From positions 1-9,259 of the forward strand of contig JADGPO010000026.1 of assembly GCA_017882405.1 (NCBI GenBank): a stretch of DNA of 9,259 nucleotides. Reading direction: 5' to 3'. This document shows, piece by piece, positions 1 to 6,716 of this stretch (position 1 is its first letter; each line of letters starts with the position of its first letter). The notes beneath the pieces are model-generated. The model was given only the letters and a program-made list of their open reading frames with translations, made no database searches and was not told where the DNA came from. Both the position numbers and the translations under genes were made by a program. The DNA is from Solirubrobacteraceae bacterium. Lineage in GTDB: Bacteria > Actinomycetota > Thermoleophilia > Solirubrobacterales > Solirubrobacteraceae.

Positions 1-707
1 GCCGAGCAGCCCTTCTCACGGAAGTGATAGCCGCTGATCGACACCGTGTTCCACTTCGGCACGCGCTCGTCGCAGTACGCGAACAGGTCGGTGGTCAGGC
101 GGATCGCGCCCTCGGGCGGGTAGATGTAGTTCCCCCGCGCGATGTACTCCTTGAGAATGTCGTTCTGGGTGGTGCCCCGCAGCTGCTCGGAGGGCACGCC
201 CTGCTCCTCCCCCACCAGCTCGTAGAGCGCCAGCAGCACGCTCGCCGGCGCGTTGATCGTCATCGACGTCGACACCTGGTCCAGCGGGATCTGTGCAAAC
301 GCGGTGCGCATGTCGTCGATCGAGTCGATCGCCACCCCGGTGCGGCCCACCTCGCCCAGGCAGCGCGGGTCATCGGAGTCCAGGCCCAGCTGGGTCGGCA
401 GGTCAAAGGCCATCGACAATCCCGTCGAGCCCTTGGACAGCAGGTACCGGTAGCGCTCGTTGGATTCCTTGGCGCTCGCGTAGCCGGCGTACTGGCGCAT
501 CGTCCACAGCTGCTTGCGGTACATCTCGCGGTGGACCCCGCGCGTATACGGGTACTCGCCCGGCTCCCCTAGGCGCTTGTCAAGGTCGTCCGGGAGGTCG
601 CGCGCGTCATACAGCGGGTTGATCTCGATCCCGCTGTCGGTGAAATGCCGGGGATCGTCGGGCCCGACGATCGGCGCGATAGTCCGATTCTCGTCAGCGG
701 TGGCCAT
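1..707 (-). CDS. mutB: Methylmalonyl-CoA mutase large (catalytic) subunit, 3' end beyond window
   Basis: The reverse strand reads 235 residues from an ATG at 705-707; an in-frame TGA at 711-713 makes this the first usable start. The protein is the N-terminal part of the adenosylcobalamin-dependent mutase that interconverts (R)-methylmalonyl-CoA and succinyl-CoA in propionate, odd-chain and branched-chain catabolism. Family motifs visible are RQYAG (71-75), [11 protein letters not shown] (96-106), [16 protein letters not shown] (176-191) and [11 protein letters not shown] (223-233). By alignment from memory with the Propionibacterium enzyme, Tyr73, Arg191 and His228 match Tyr89, Arg207 and His244. 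The Tyr/Arg pair is the methylmalonyl-CoA signature; isobutyryl-CoA and hydroxyisobutyryl-CoA mutases carry Phe/Gln or Ile/Gln there. The B12-binding part is not visible, so a one-chain enzyme cannot be told from a split one. It is divergent from the moaD-moaE gene, with 53 bases between the two starts. The symbol follows Propionibacterium usage. Confidence 0.93.
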   Translation of the reverse strand, partial: MATADENRTIAPIVGPDDPRHFTDSGIEINPLYDARDLPDDLDKRLGEPGEYPYTRGVHREMYRKQLWTMRQYAGYASAKESNERYRYLLSKGSTGLSMAFDLPTQLGLDSDDPRCLGEVGRTGVAIDSIDDMRTAFAQIPLDQVSTSMTINAPASVLLALYELVGEEQGVPSEQLRGTTQNDILKEYIARGNYIYPPEGAIRLTTDLFAYCDERVPKWNTVSISGYHFREKGCS

Positions 708-760
708 TCGTCAGGGGACATTACCGAGGGCGCGTGGGCGGGGGGCGTAGCCTTCAGGCG
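708..760. promoter_or_regulatory. Divergent promoter region between mutase and moaD-moaE genes
   Basis: These 53 bases hold both 5' ends of a divergent gene pair. On the plus strand a TAGCCT hexamer (748-753) lies 7 bases before the ATG at 761, the spacing expected if transcription begins at or next to the start codon (leaderless). On the minus strand TAATGT (723 down to 718) lies 10 bases before the mutase ATG. I see no convincing -35 element for either and no clear Shine-Dalgarno. Both -10 assignments are inference from hexamer and spacing only. Confidence 0.35.
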
Positions 761-1390
761 ATGCAGGTGCGAATCCGACTTTTCGCCGGGCTGCGCCAGC
801 GCGCCGGCGCCAGCGAGGTCGCGCTCGAGCTCCCCGACGGCGCCCGGGTGGCGGACGCGCTCGCCCAGCTGCAGCACGTGACGGGCGACGTGCCCGTGGT
901 GATGGCAGTCAACCAGGAGTACGCCGACGAGCAGCTGCCGCTGGCCAGCGGAGACGAGCTGGCGCTGATCCCGCCCGTCTCCGGCGGCTCGGTGGGCGTG
1001 GCGCACGTGCGGGTCACCGACGAGCCGCTGACCCTGGATCCGCTGATCGAGCGGGTCCGCGATCCGCGGGCGGGCGCGGTGGTCACCTTCTCGGGCGTCA
1101 CCCGCGAGGTGCCGCAGCTCGACTACGAGGCCTACGTGGAGATGGCCGAGCGCAAGCTGGCTCAGATCGTGGAGGCGGCGGTCGAGCGCCATGGGCTGTG
1201 CGCCGCCGCCGCCGAGCATCGGATCGGGGTGGTGCCGCTGTCCGAGCCCTCGGTGACGGTCGCCGCGTCCGCCCCGCATCGCGGGGAGGCGTTCGCCGGC
1301 GCGCGCGAGATCATCGACGAGATCAAGGCCCAGGCGCCGATCTGGAAGAAGGAAGAGGGCGAGTGGAAAGCAGGCACCAAGCCGGGCTGA
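761..1390 (+). CDS. moaX: Fused MoaD-MoaE molybdopterin synthase
   Basis: This 209-residue protein joins the two subunits of molybdopterin synthase, which adds the dithiolene sulfurs to cyclic pyranopterin monophosphate in molybdenum cofactor synthesis. Residues 1-76 are a ubiquitin-fold MoaD ending in the PPVSGG sulfur-carrier motif (Gly75-Gly76). From about residue 82 the chain is MoaE. Its active-site residues are recognisable: His173-Arg174 in APHRGEAF, and Lys189 and Lys196 in EIKAQAPIWKKE, with the same spacing as E. coli His103, Arg104, Lys119 and Lys126. The loop after FSGVTRE (near 113-117) looks several residues shorter than usual. The ATG at 761 is preferred over an upstream in-frame GTG (734) because MoaD homology begins there. 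The same architecture is known as MoaX in Mycobacterium tuberculosis. The 3' end overlaps selA by 28 bases, implying co-transcription. Confidence 0.92.
   Translation: MQVRIRLFAGLRQRAGASEVALELPDGARVADALAQLQHVTGDVPVVMAVNQEYADEQLPLASGDELALIPPVSGGSVGVAHVRVTDEPLTLDPLIERVRDPRAGAVVTFSGVTREVPQLDYEAYVEMAERKLAQIVEAAVERHGLCAAAAEHRIGVVPLSEPSVTVAASAPHRGEAFAGAREIIDEIKAQAPIWKKEEGEWKAGTKPG
1349..1358 (+). promoter_or_regulatory. Shine-Dalgarno for selA inside moaD-moaE
   Basis: The purine-rich stretch AAGGAAGAGG lies 4 bases before the GTG at 1363, with GGAAG 7 bases before it. It is the best ribosome binding site in the window and decides the selA start. The same bases encode the Lys-Lys-Glu-Glu region around the MoaE catalytic lysine, so they serve two purposes. 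Confidence 0.65.
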
Positions 1391-2679
1391 GCGCCCTGCC
1401 GGCGGTGCACGAGCTGGCCGCCCGCCTTGACGCGCCCCACGCGCTGGCAGTGGCCGCGGCGCGCCGGGCGATCGACGAGCAGCGCCAGACGATCCTGCTT
1501 GGCGAAGACCCCTGTCCCGAGGCTCTGCTCGAGCGCGCCCGCGCGCACCTCAGGCCGTCGTTGCGACGGGTGATCAACGCCACGGGCGTCGTCGTTCACA
1601 CCAATCTCGGGCGAGCGCCGTTGCCGGCAGCGGCCCGCGATGCGGTGGCCGCTGCCACCCTCGGGTACTCCAACCTGGAGCTCGACCTCGACACCGGCGA
1701 ACGCGGCTCGCGCCACGCCCACGTCGCCGGGCTGCTGCGTGAGCTGACGGGCGCCGACGATGCGATCGTCGTCAACAACGGCGCGGCCGCGGTCCTGCTG
1801 GCGGCAGCGGCGCTCGCCGGTCCGGGCGCGACGATCATCGTCTCGCGCGGGCAGCTGGTGGAGATCGGCGGCGGGTTTCGCATCCCGGACGTGCTCGCCC
1901 AGTCGGGAGCGACGATGATCGAGGTCGGAACCACCAACCGCACCCGGTTGGCCGACTACGAGCGAGCGCTCACAGCCGAGGCCGTCGTGCTGCGCGTTCA
2001 CCAATCCAACTTCCGCACGGTGGGCTTCGTCGAGGAGGTCGCGATCGAGGAGCTATGCGCGCTCGGCGTGCCGGTGATCGACGACGTCGGCTCGGGCGTA
2101 CTCGCCCCCGGCGTCCCGGCGCTGAGCGACGAGCCTTCGCTGCGCCGGTCGATCCAGGCGGGGGCGGCCCTGGTGTGCTGCTCGGGCGACAAGCTGCTGG
2201 GCGGGCCGCAGGCCGGCCTGCTGCTCGGCTCCGAGCCCGCGGTCGCGGCCGCCCGCAACCATCCGCTGGCCCGCGCGCTGCGGATCGACAAGCTGTCGCT
2301 GGCCGCCCTGGAGGCGACCCTGGGGCTGTATCGCGACCCGGCGCGGGCCCGCCAGGAGGTCCCGGTGCTGGAGATGCTCGAGCGTCCGGCCGCCCAGCTT
2401 CAGGCAATGGCCGACGAGCTCTCCGCGCAGATCGGGGTGGGCGCCCGCATCGTGTCGACCGTCTCGCGCGTGGGCGGGGGCGCGCTGCCGCTGACCGAGC
2501 TGTCCGGGCCCGCGGTCGCCCTGCAAGGAGATCCGGGTGCGCTGACCGCCGCGCTACGCCACGGCGAGCCCTCGGTGATCGCCCGGATCCACGAGGGCCG
2601 GGTATTGCTCGACCCGCGCACGCTGGCCGCCCACGAGCTCGAACCGGTCGCGCAAGCCGCCCGCCGCGCCCTGGGATGA
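1363..2679 (+). CDS. selA: L-seryl-tRNA(Sec) selenium transferase SelA
   Basis: SelA is the PLP enzyme that converts seryl-tRNA(Sec) to selenocysteinyl-tRNA(Sec) using selenophosphate. The 438-residue product is close to the family length (E. coli about 463). Conserved blocks include [72 protein letters not shown] and [14 protein letters not shown]. Lys277 in the last is the PLP Schiff-base lysine by family homology. The GTG at 1363 is chosen because it has a strong Shine-Dalgarno and because the following [11 protein letters not shown] matches the N-terminal SQLPAIDRLL segment of E. coli SelA; a GTG at 1405 is possible but would lose that segment. The gene overlaps moaD-moaE upstream and shares an ATGA stop/start with selB downstream, so the three genes are probably translationally coupled. 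Confidence 0.95.
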   Translation: MESRHQAGLSALPAVHELAARLDAPHALAVAAARRAIDEQRQTILLGEDPCPEALLERARAHLRPSLRRVINATGVVVHTNLGRAPLPAAARDAVAAATLGYSNLELDLDTGERGSRHAHVAGLLRELTGADDAIVVNNGAAAVLLAAAALAGPGATIIVSRGQLVEIGGGFRIPDVLAQSGATMIEVGTTNRTRLADYERALTAEAVVLRVHQSNFRTVGFVEEVAIEELCALGVPVIDDVGSGVLAPGVPALSDEPSLRRSIQAGAALVCCSGDKLLGGPQAGLLLGSEPAVAAARNHPLARALRIDKLSLAALEATLGLYRDPARARQEVPVLEMLERPAAQLQAMADELSAQIGVGARIVSTVSRVGGGALPLTELSGPAVALQGDPGALTAALRHGEPSVIARIHEGRVLLDPRTLAAHELEPVAQAARRALG

Positions 2680-4178
2680 CCCGCGGGCCATTGACGCTGG
2701 GGACCGCGGGCCACGTCGACCACGGCAAGACCGCGCTGATCAAGGCCCTGACCGGGGTCGACACCGACCGGCTGGCGGCCGAGCGCGAGCGGGGGATCTC
2801 GATCGAGCTCGGCTATGCGCCGCTGCGACTGCCGTCGGGACGGCAGCTGTCGGTGATCGACGTCCCCGGCCACGAGCGCTATGTGCGCACGATGGTGGCG
2901 GGGGCGACCGGCATCGACCTGTTCCTGATGGCGATCGCCGCCGACGACGGGGTGATGCCCCAGACGCGCGAGCACGCGGCGGTGCTGAGGGCGCTGGACG
3001 TCCAGCACGGGGTGGCGGCGGTGACCAAGGCCGACGTGACCGACCCGGCGCGCGCCGTGCAGCAGGCATCCGAGCTGCTTCCGGGTGCCGAGGCGATTCC
3101 CGTCTCGGCGACCACCGGGGCCGGGCTCGACCAGCTGCGGGCAGCGCTGGAGCGGGCGGCGGCCAACGCCACCAGCCGGGCGGTGAGCGACCGACCTGCC
3201 CGCCTGCACGTCGACCGCGTGTTCACCGTGCGCGGCGCTGGCACCGTGGTGACCGGAACGCTGTGGTCGGGCGAGATCGGGCGCGGCGACACGCTCCGGC
3301 TGCTGCCCGGCGGACGCGCCGTGCGCGTTCGCGAGGTCCAGGTGCACGACGCGCGACTCCAGCGAGCCGGGGCCGGACAGCGCGTCGCCGTCAACCTGGC
3401 GGGCATCGCCATCGCCGACGTCTCGCGCGGGGACGTACTCAGCGGCGACGGCGAGCTGAATGAGACCTACCGCCTCGACGCAGCCCTGGAGCTCGCCGAC
3501 GAGGAGCCGGATGCGAGGGTCCACATCCACCACGGCACGCGGGAGACGCCGGCGCGGCTGACCTGGCTGGGCGGTCGCTTCTGGCAGCTGCGTCTGGAGG
3601 AGTCGCTGATCGCCGCCGCCGGCGACCGGTTGGTGGTCCGCCAGATCGCGCCGCCGGACACGCTGGGCGGGGGGACGGTCCTGGACGCCCATCCGCGCCG
3701 CCACGGCCCCAGCCGGCAGACCACCGAGCGACTGACCCGCATGGCGCGCGGCGAGCCGGCCGAGCCCGACGAAGCGGCCGAACCGGCCACACTGCCCGAG
3801 CGAAACGAGCCCGTCGGCCCGCCACCGCTCAGCCCCTCCGCCCTGGCCACCGAGCAGCGCCTGCGCGCCGGCTGGCTGGCACCGCCGCTCGACGCCGAGC
3901 TGGGCGCGGTCGACCTCGCCGCCCTGCGGAGCGCCGGACGCGCCGTCAGGGTCTCGCCCACGCTGCACTTCCACGCCGATGCGCTCGCCGAGGCCCAACG
4001 CCAGATCGTGGACCTGGCCGGCGGGCCCGGCGGATCGGTGACCCTCGCGCAGGTTCGCGACGCGCTCGGCAGCTCACGCAAGTTCGCCGCCGCCCTGCTG
4101 GCCCACCTGGACTCCGAGCGGGTGACGGTGAGGCGCGGCGACGAGCACGTCGTGCGCCGGGCGGCCGGGAATAGGTAG
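2676..4178 (+). CDS. selB: Selenocysteine-specific elongation factor SelB
   Basis: SelB is the GTPase that carries selenocysteyl-tRNA(Sec) to the ribosome at UGA codons followed by a SECIS hairpin. The 500-residue protein opens with an EF-Tu-like G domain: GHVDHGKT (12-19), a switch region with [19 protein letters not shown] (62-67), TKAD (117-120) in place of NKxD, and a SATTGAGL G5-like segment. Two beta-barrel domains follow ([19 protein letters not shown] onward) to about residue 340. The remaining 160 residues hold a Pro/Glu-rich linker and winged-helix segments; [14 protein letters not shown] near 466-480 resembles the last, SECIS-binding winged helix. E. coli SelB is about 614 residues with four winged helices, so this C-terminal part is short and probably has about two. 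The ATG at 2676 overlaps the selA stop as ATGA. Confidence 0.95.
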   Translation: MTRGPLTLGTAGHVDHGKTALIKALTGVDTDRLAAERERGISIELGYAPLRLPSGRQLSVIDVPGHERYVRTMVAGATGIDLFLMAIAADDGVMPQTREHAAVLRALDVQHGVAAVTKADVTDPARAVQQASELLPGAEAIPVSATTGAGLDQLRAALERAAANATSRAVSDRPARLHVDRVFTVRGAGTVVTGTLWSGEIGRGDTLRLLPGGRAVRVREVQVHDARLQRAGAGQRVAVNLAGIAIADVSRGDVLSGDGELNETYRLDAALELADEEPDARVHIHHGTRETPARLTWLGGRFWQLRLEESLIAAAGDRLVVRQIAPPDTLGGGTVLDAHPRRHGPSRQTTERLTRMARGEPAEPDEAAEPATLPERNEPVGPPPLSPSALATEQRLRAGWLAPPLDAELGAVDLAALRSAGRAVRVSPTLHFHADALAEAQRQIVDLAGGPGGSVTLAQVRDALGSSRKFAAALLAHLDSERVTVRRGDEHVVRRAAGNR

Positions 4179-4188
4179 ATTGGCCGCC
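4176..4188 (+). promoter_or_regulatory. Candidate leaderless -10 element before uxs
   Basis: TAGATT (4176-4181) lies 7 bases before the ATG at 4189, the same spacing as TAGCCT before moaD-moaE. There is no Shine-Dalgarno in the 10 bases between the selB stop and this ATG. The hexamer includes the selB TAG stop itself. A separate leaderless transcript for the decarboxylase gene would fit the change of function at this boundary. No clear -35 box is seen. Confidence 0.35.
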
Positions 4189-6606
4189 ATGCCCACGTGC
4201 CTCGTAACCGGCGGCGCCGGCTTTCTCGGCTCGCACCTGTGCGACGAACTGCTCGCCCGCGGCAACCGCGTCCTGTGCGTCGACAACCTCGAGACCGGTT
4301 CGCTGGAGAACATCGAGCACATCCGCACCGACCAGTTCGAGCACCGCCAGGTCGACATCATCGAGCCGTACTTCGTCGACGAGCCGGTCGACTTCGTCTA
4401 TCACTTCGCCTCGCCCGCCTCTCCGATCGACTATCTGCGGCTGCCGCTGCAGACGCTCAAGGTCGGCTCCTACGGGACTCATCACACGCTGGGGCTGGCC
4501 AAGAAGCACCGCGCGCGTTTTCTCACGGCCTCCACCAGCGAGGTCTACGGCGACCCGCAGGTCCACCCCCAGCCCGAGACCTACTGGGGGCACGTCAACC
4601 CGATCGGGCCGCGCGGCGTCTATGACGAGGCCAAGCGCTACGCCGAGGCGCTGACGATGGCCTATCACCGTCAGCAGGGCGTCGACACCGCGATCGTGCG
4701 CATCTTCAACTCGATCCTGGCTGACGAGCAGGTCCTCTATGACGACGGCCGGGAGCTGCGGCGCGAGAAGGTCTCCGATCTAGCGGCCCGGCTGGCGCGG
4801 TATGCCGTGGCCGCGGGATACGTGGCCAAGTCGGCGCCGCGGGCGAGCGGCGTGGCATTGCTCGACACGGGGTTCTCACCGGCGATGGAGTATCCGCTGG
4901 AGCATTTCACGGTGCCGTCGTTCGGCCCGAGCGGTCAGGTCGTGTCGGCCCCGACGCAGGCGCTGATCGCGCATCCGACCGACGAGCGCTGCTACGAGAT
5001 CCGCACGCGCTACGGCCGGTCGGTGAAGGTCACCGGGCATCACTCGGTGTTCGTGGAGGGCGAGGACGGGGAGCCGCTGGCCAAACCGGCGGAGGAGCTG
5101 GAGGTCGGCGAGGCGATCGCCATCGCGCGCCGGATCGAGGTGCCAGAGCGCGACCGGCGGTGGGTGAGCATGATCGAGGTCTGGCGCTGGACCGAGAACG
5201 ATCCCTGGGACCTGTGCGTCGAATCGCCGGGTCTCGGCGAGCGTGCCTGGGAGCACCGCTTCGATCTGTTCGGGCAGCTGGTCTCCTACCGACGCAATCC
5301 GGGTCCCCACTGGCGCAACGGCGCCTGGACGAAGATCATCCGTATGCGCCAGTCCGATCGAATCCCGCTGCCCTGCTTCTGGGCCTTGGGGATCGACATG
5401 CCGGAGGATGCCCAACTGCGGATGCGCTGCGCCGGACGCAGCGTGCCCATGCCCAACCGGGTCGAGATCACCGACGAGTTTCTCTGGCTGCTCGGATTGT
5501 GGGTGGCCGAAGGCTCATCGCATGAGAAGGGCAAGAACGCCTTCCTCACCCTGAGCGGTGAGGCGGAATTGCTCGAGCGTGCCGCAGAGGTGTTCGAACG
5601 CCAGCTCGGGCTGCACGTCGTCCGCGTTGCCGGCAGTGCCGACCGCGCGGCCGGGATCTTCATCCATTCCAAGCTGCTGCTGCGGCTGATGGACTTTCTC
5701 GGTTTCGCCAACAACGCCAAGCGGATCCCGGGCTGGATCCTCGGGCTGCCGCTCAGCCGGCTCAAGTGGTTCATCGAGGGCTACCGCGAGGGCGACGGTG
5801 TGCATTCCGGCAAGCTGTTCGAGAGCGGGATCAAGCACCAGTTCTCGACCATCCACGAGGAGCTCAAGGACGACCTGATCGTCGCCTTCGCGCGCTTCGG
5901 GCTGGTGCCCTCGGTTGGGCGCTACGAGACGACCTTCAAGCTGACGACAGGGGATCGGCGGTACCCGTTCTGGGCGCTGGCGCTTTCCAACGTGTCCCCG
6001 TGGAGTCCGCTCGAGTGGGATCGCGGCGTGGTCCAGCACCTCAACGCGCGCACGGTCGGCGACCTGGTGTGGGCCCCGATCCGAGAGATCGTGGAAGTCG
6101 AGGCGACCGATCTGGTCTACGACTTCTCGGTGCCCGAGCTGGAGAACTTTTGGGCTGGCACCGGAATTTGGTGCCATAACACCTTCGGCCCTCGAATGAG
6201 ACCTCACGACGGCCGGGCGATCCCCACGTTCATGCGCCAGGCGCTGCAGGACCGTCCGATCACGGTGTTCGGCGACGGCTCGCAGACGCGCTCGTTCTGT
6301 TTTGTCGACGACCTGGTCCGCGGGATCATCGCGCTTTCGGAGTCCGGCTACCACGACCCGGTGAACATCGGCAACCCCAAGGAGTTCACGCTCCTGGAGC
6401 TGGCCAAGACGGTGATCGAGGTCACCGGCTCGAAGTCCGAGATCGTCTACGAGGCGCTGCCCACCGATGATCCCCAGGTGCGCCGACCCGATATCTCAAA
6501 GGCCCAGGAGCTGCTCGGCTGGAACCCCGAGGTCGAGCTGCGCGAGGGGCTGCAGCGCACCCTGGCCATGTCCGGCGCCGTTGCCCTCGTAGGGTCGGCC
6601 CGCTGA
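4189..6606 (+). CDS. uxs: Intein-containing UDP-glucuronate decarboxylase (UDP-xylose synthase)
   Basis: The open frame encodes an 805-residue precursor: N-extein 1-174, intein 175-664, C-extein 665-805. Joined, the exteins give a 315-residue cytoplasmic extended SDR enzyme, normal for bacterial UXS, which oxidises and decarboxylates UDP-glucuronate to UDP-xylose with bound NAD. The N-extein has the nucleotide-binding GGAGFLG (8-14), STSEVYGDP (115-123, with Glu118) and the catalytic Tyr145-x3-Lys149 in [12 protein letters not shown]. The C-extein resumes at [15 protein letters not shown] and has [17 protein letters not shown] and [14 protein letters not shown]. These blocks resemble UXS more than dTDP-glucose dehydratase or UDP-galactose epimerase. 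The ATG at 4189 is preferred over a TTG at 4180 because it directly precedes the Rossmann strand. The gene begins 10 bases after selB. Since residue 174 is followed by intein, the enzyme should be non-functional until spliced. Confidence 0.93.
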   Translation: MPTCLVTGGAGFLGSHLCDELLARGNRVLCVDNLETGSLENIEHIRTDQFEHRQVDIIEPYFVDEPVDFVYHFASPASPIDYLRLPLQTLKVGSYGTHHTLGLAKKHRARFLTASTSEVYGDPQVHPQPETYWGHVNPIGPRGVYDEAKRYAEALTMAYHRQQGVDTAIVRIFNSILADEQVLYDDGRELRREKVSDLAARLARYAVAAGYVAKSAPRASGVALLDTGFSPAMEYPLEHFTVPSFGPSGQVVSAPTQALIAHPTDERCYEIRTRYGRSVKVTGHHSVFVEGEDGEPLAKPAEELEVGEAIAIARRIEVPERDRRWVSMIEVWRWTENDPWDLCVESPGLGERAWEHRFDLFGQLVSYRRNPGPHWRNGAWTKIIRMRQSDRIPLPCFWALGIDMPEDAQLRMRCAGRSVPMPNRVEITDEFLWLLGLWVAEGSSHEKGKNAFLTLSGEAELLERAAEVFERQLGLHVVRVAGSADRAAGIFIHSKLLLRLMDFLGFANNAKRIPGWILGLPLSRLKWFIEGYREGDGVHSGKLFESGIKHQFSTIHEELKDDLIVAFARFGLVPSVGRYETTFKLTTGDRRYPFWALALSNVSPWSPLEWDRGVVQHLNARTVGDLVWAPIREIVEVEATDLVYDFSVPELENFWAGTGIWCHNTFGPRMRPHDGRAIPTFMRQALQDRPITVFGDGSQTRSFCFVDDLVRGIIALSESGYHDPVNIGNPKEFTLLELAKTVIEVTGSKSEIVYEALPTDDPQVRRPDISKAQELLGWNPEVELREGLQRTLAMSGAVALVGSAR
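4711..6180 (+). mobile_element. Intein with LAGLIDADG homing endonuclease inside UDP-glucuronate decarboxylase
   Basis: A 490-residue in-frame insertion splits the UXS motif R-I-F-N / T-F-G-P-R-M. Visible intein blocks, in intein numbering, are: block A from Ser1 ([13 protein letters not shown], 1-13); block B with TGHH (108-111); first LAGLIDADG helix LLGLWVAEG (260-268); a block D-like KRIP (337-340); second LAGLIDADG helix [10 protein letters not shown] (354-363); block [13 protein letters not shown] (469-480); and block G GTGIWCHN (483-490). The +1 residue is Thr. His489-Asn490 is the standard C-terminal pair for Asn cyclisation, and Ser1 and Thr+1 are permitted nucleophiles, so splicing looks intact. 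The acidic residues Glu267 and Asp362, at the catalytic positions of the two helices, are present, so the endonuclease may be active. Residues 116-255 have no motif that I recognise. Junctions are inferred from motifs and extein continuity. Confidence 0.93.
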
Positions 6607-6626
6607 ACCGCTGCAATAGCGGTTCG
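6604..6626 (+). terminator. Hairpin at the end of uxs
   Basis: An 8-bp perfect inverted repeat, GAACCGCT (6605-6612) and AGCGGTTC (6618-6625), encloses a 5-base loop GCAAT and overlaps the TGA stop at 6604-6606. A T-G wobble (6604, 6626) can extend it. No T tract follows, so it is at best a U-less terminator of the kind common in GC-rich bacteria, or an mRNA 3'-end stabiliser. Confidence 0.5.
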
Positions 6627-6716
6627 CACGCAGGTCCGGTACCAGATTCCTCGTAACTTCGGGGAGCGGATACCGTTACGGCTACGTGGGGGCTAATTCA
6701 GCGTCTGCCCTGCAAC
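6627..6716 (+). promoter_or_regulatory. Intergenic region before the sugar transferase, probable promoter
   Basis: This is the largest gap in the window (about 110 bases including the hairpin) and lies upstream of a polysaccharide-priming gene. It has spaced inverted half-sites CGTAAC (6652-6657) and GTTACG (6675-6680), 17 bases apart, and a TACCGT hexamer (6671-6676) overlapping the second half-site. The composition is locally less GC-rich than the genes. A promoter with an overlapping operator is plausible, but no -35 box is convincing and the regulator is unknown. Confidence 0.3.

Noticed and set aside
24..572. Plus-strand open frame of about 180 codons at the left edge
   Set aside because: The opposite strand encodes unmistakable methylmalonyl-CoA mutase sequence over the same bases.
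734..760. GTG at 734 as the start of the MoaD-MoaE protein
   Set aside because: The nine extra residues match nothing in MoaD, and the ATG at 761 starts exactly at the first beta strand.
2400..3998. Very long open frame on the minus strand opposite selA/selB, about 530 codons
   Set aside because: It has a low-complexity Arg/Gly/Ala/Gln-rich translation with no family motif. It is a GC-rich codon shadow of two well-supported genes.
761..4178. A selC tRNA or SECIS element linked to selA/selB
   Set aside because: The gaps between genes are too small for a tRNA of about 95 bases, and no gene in the window has an in-frame UGA that interrupts homology.
4711..6180. Reading the long decarboxylase gene as a fusion of two enzymes or as a frameshifted gene pair
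   Set aside because: A single frame is open throughout, and the inserted part is flanked by the two halves of one conserved motif and carries intein blocks, so an intein explains it fully.
5515..6354. Minus-strand open frame of about 280 codons opposite the intein
   Set aside because: It is antisense to clear intein motifs, and its translation is rich in Arg, Gln and His with no domain; treated as a shadow.
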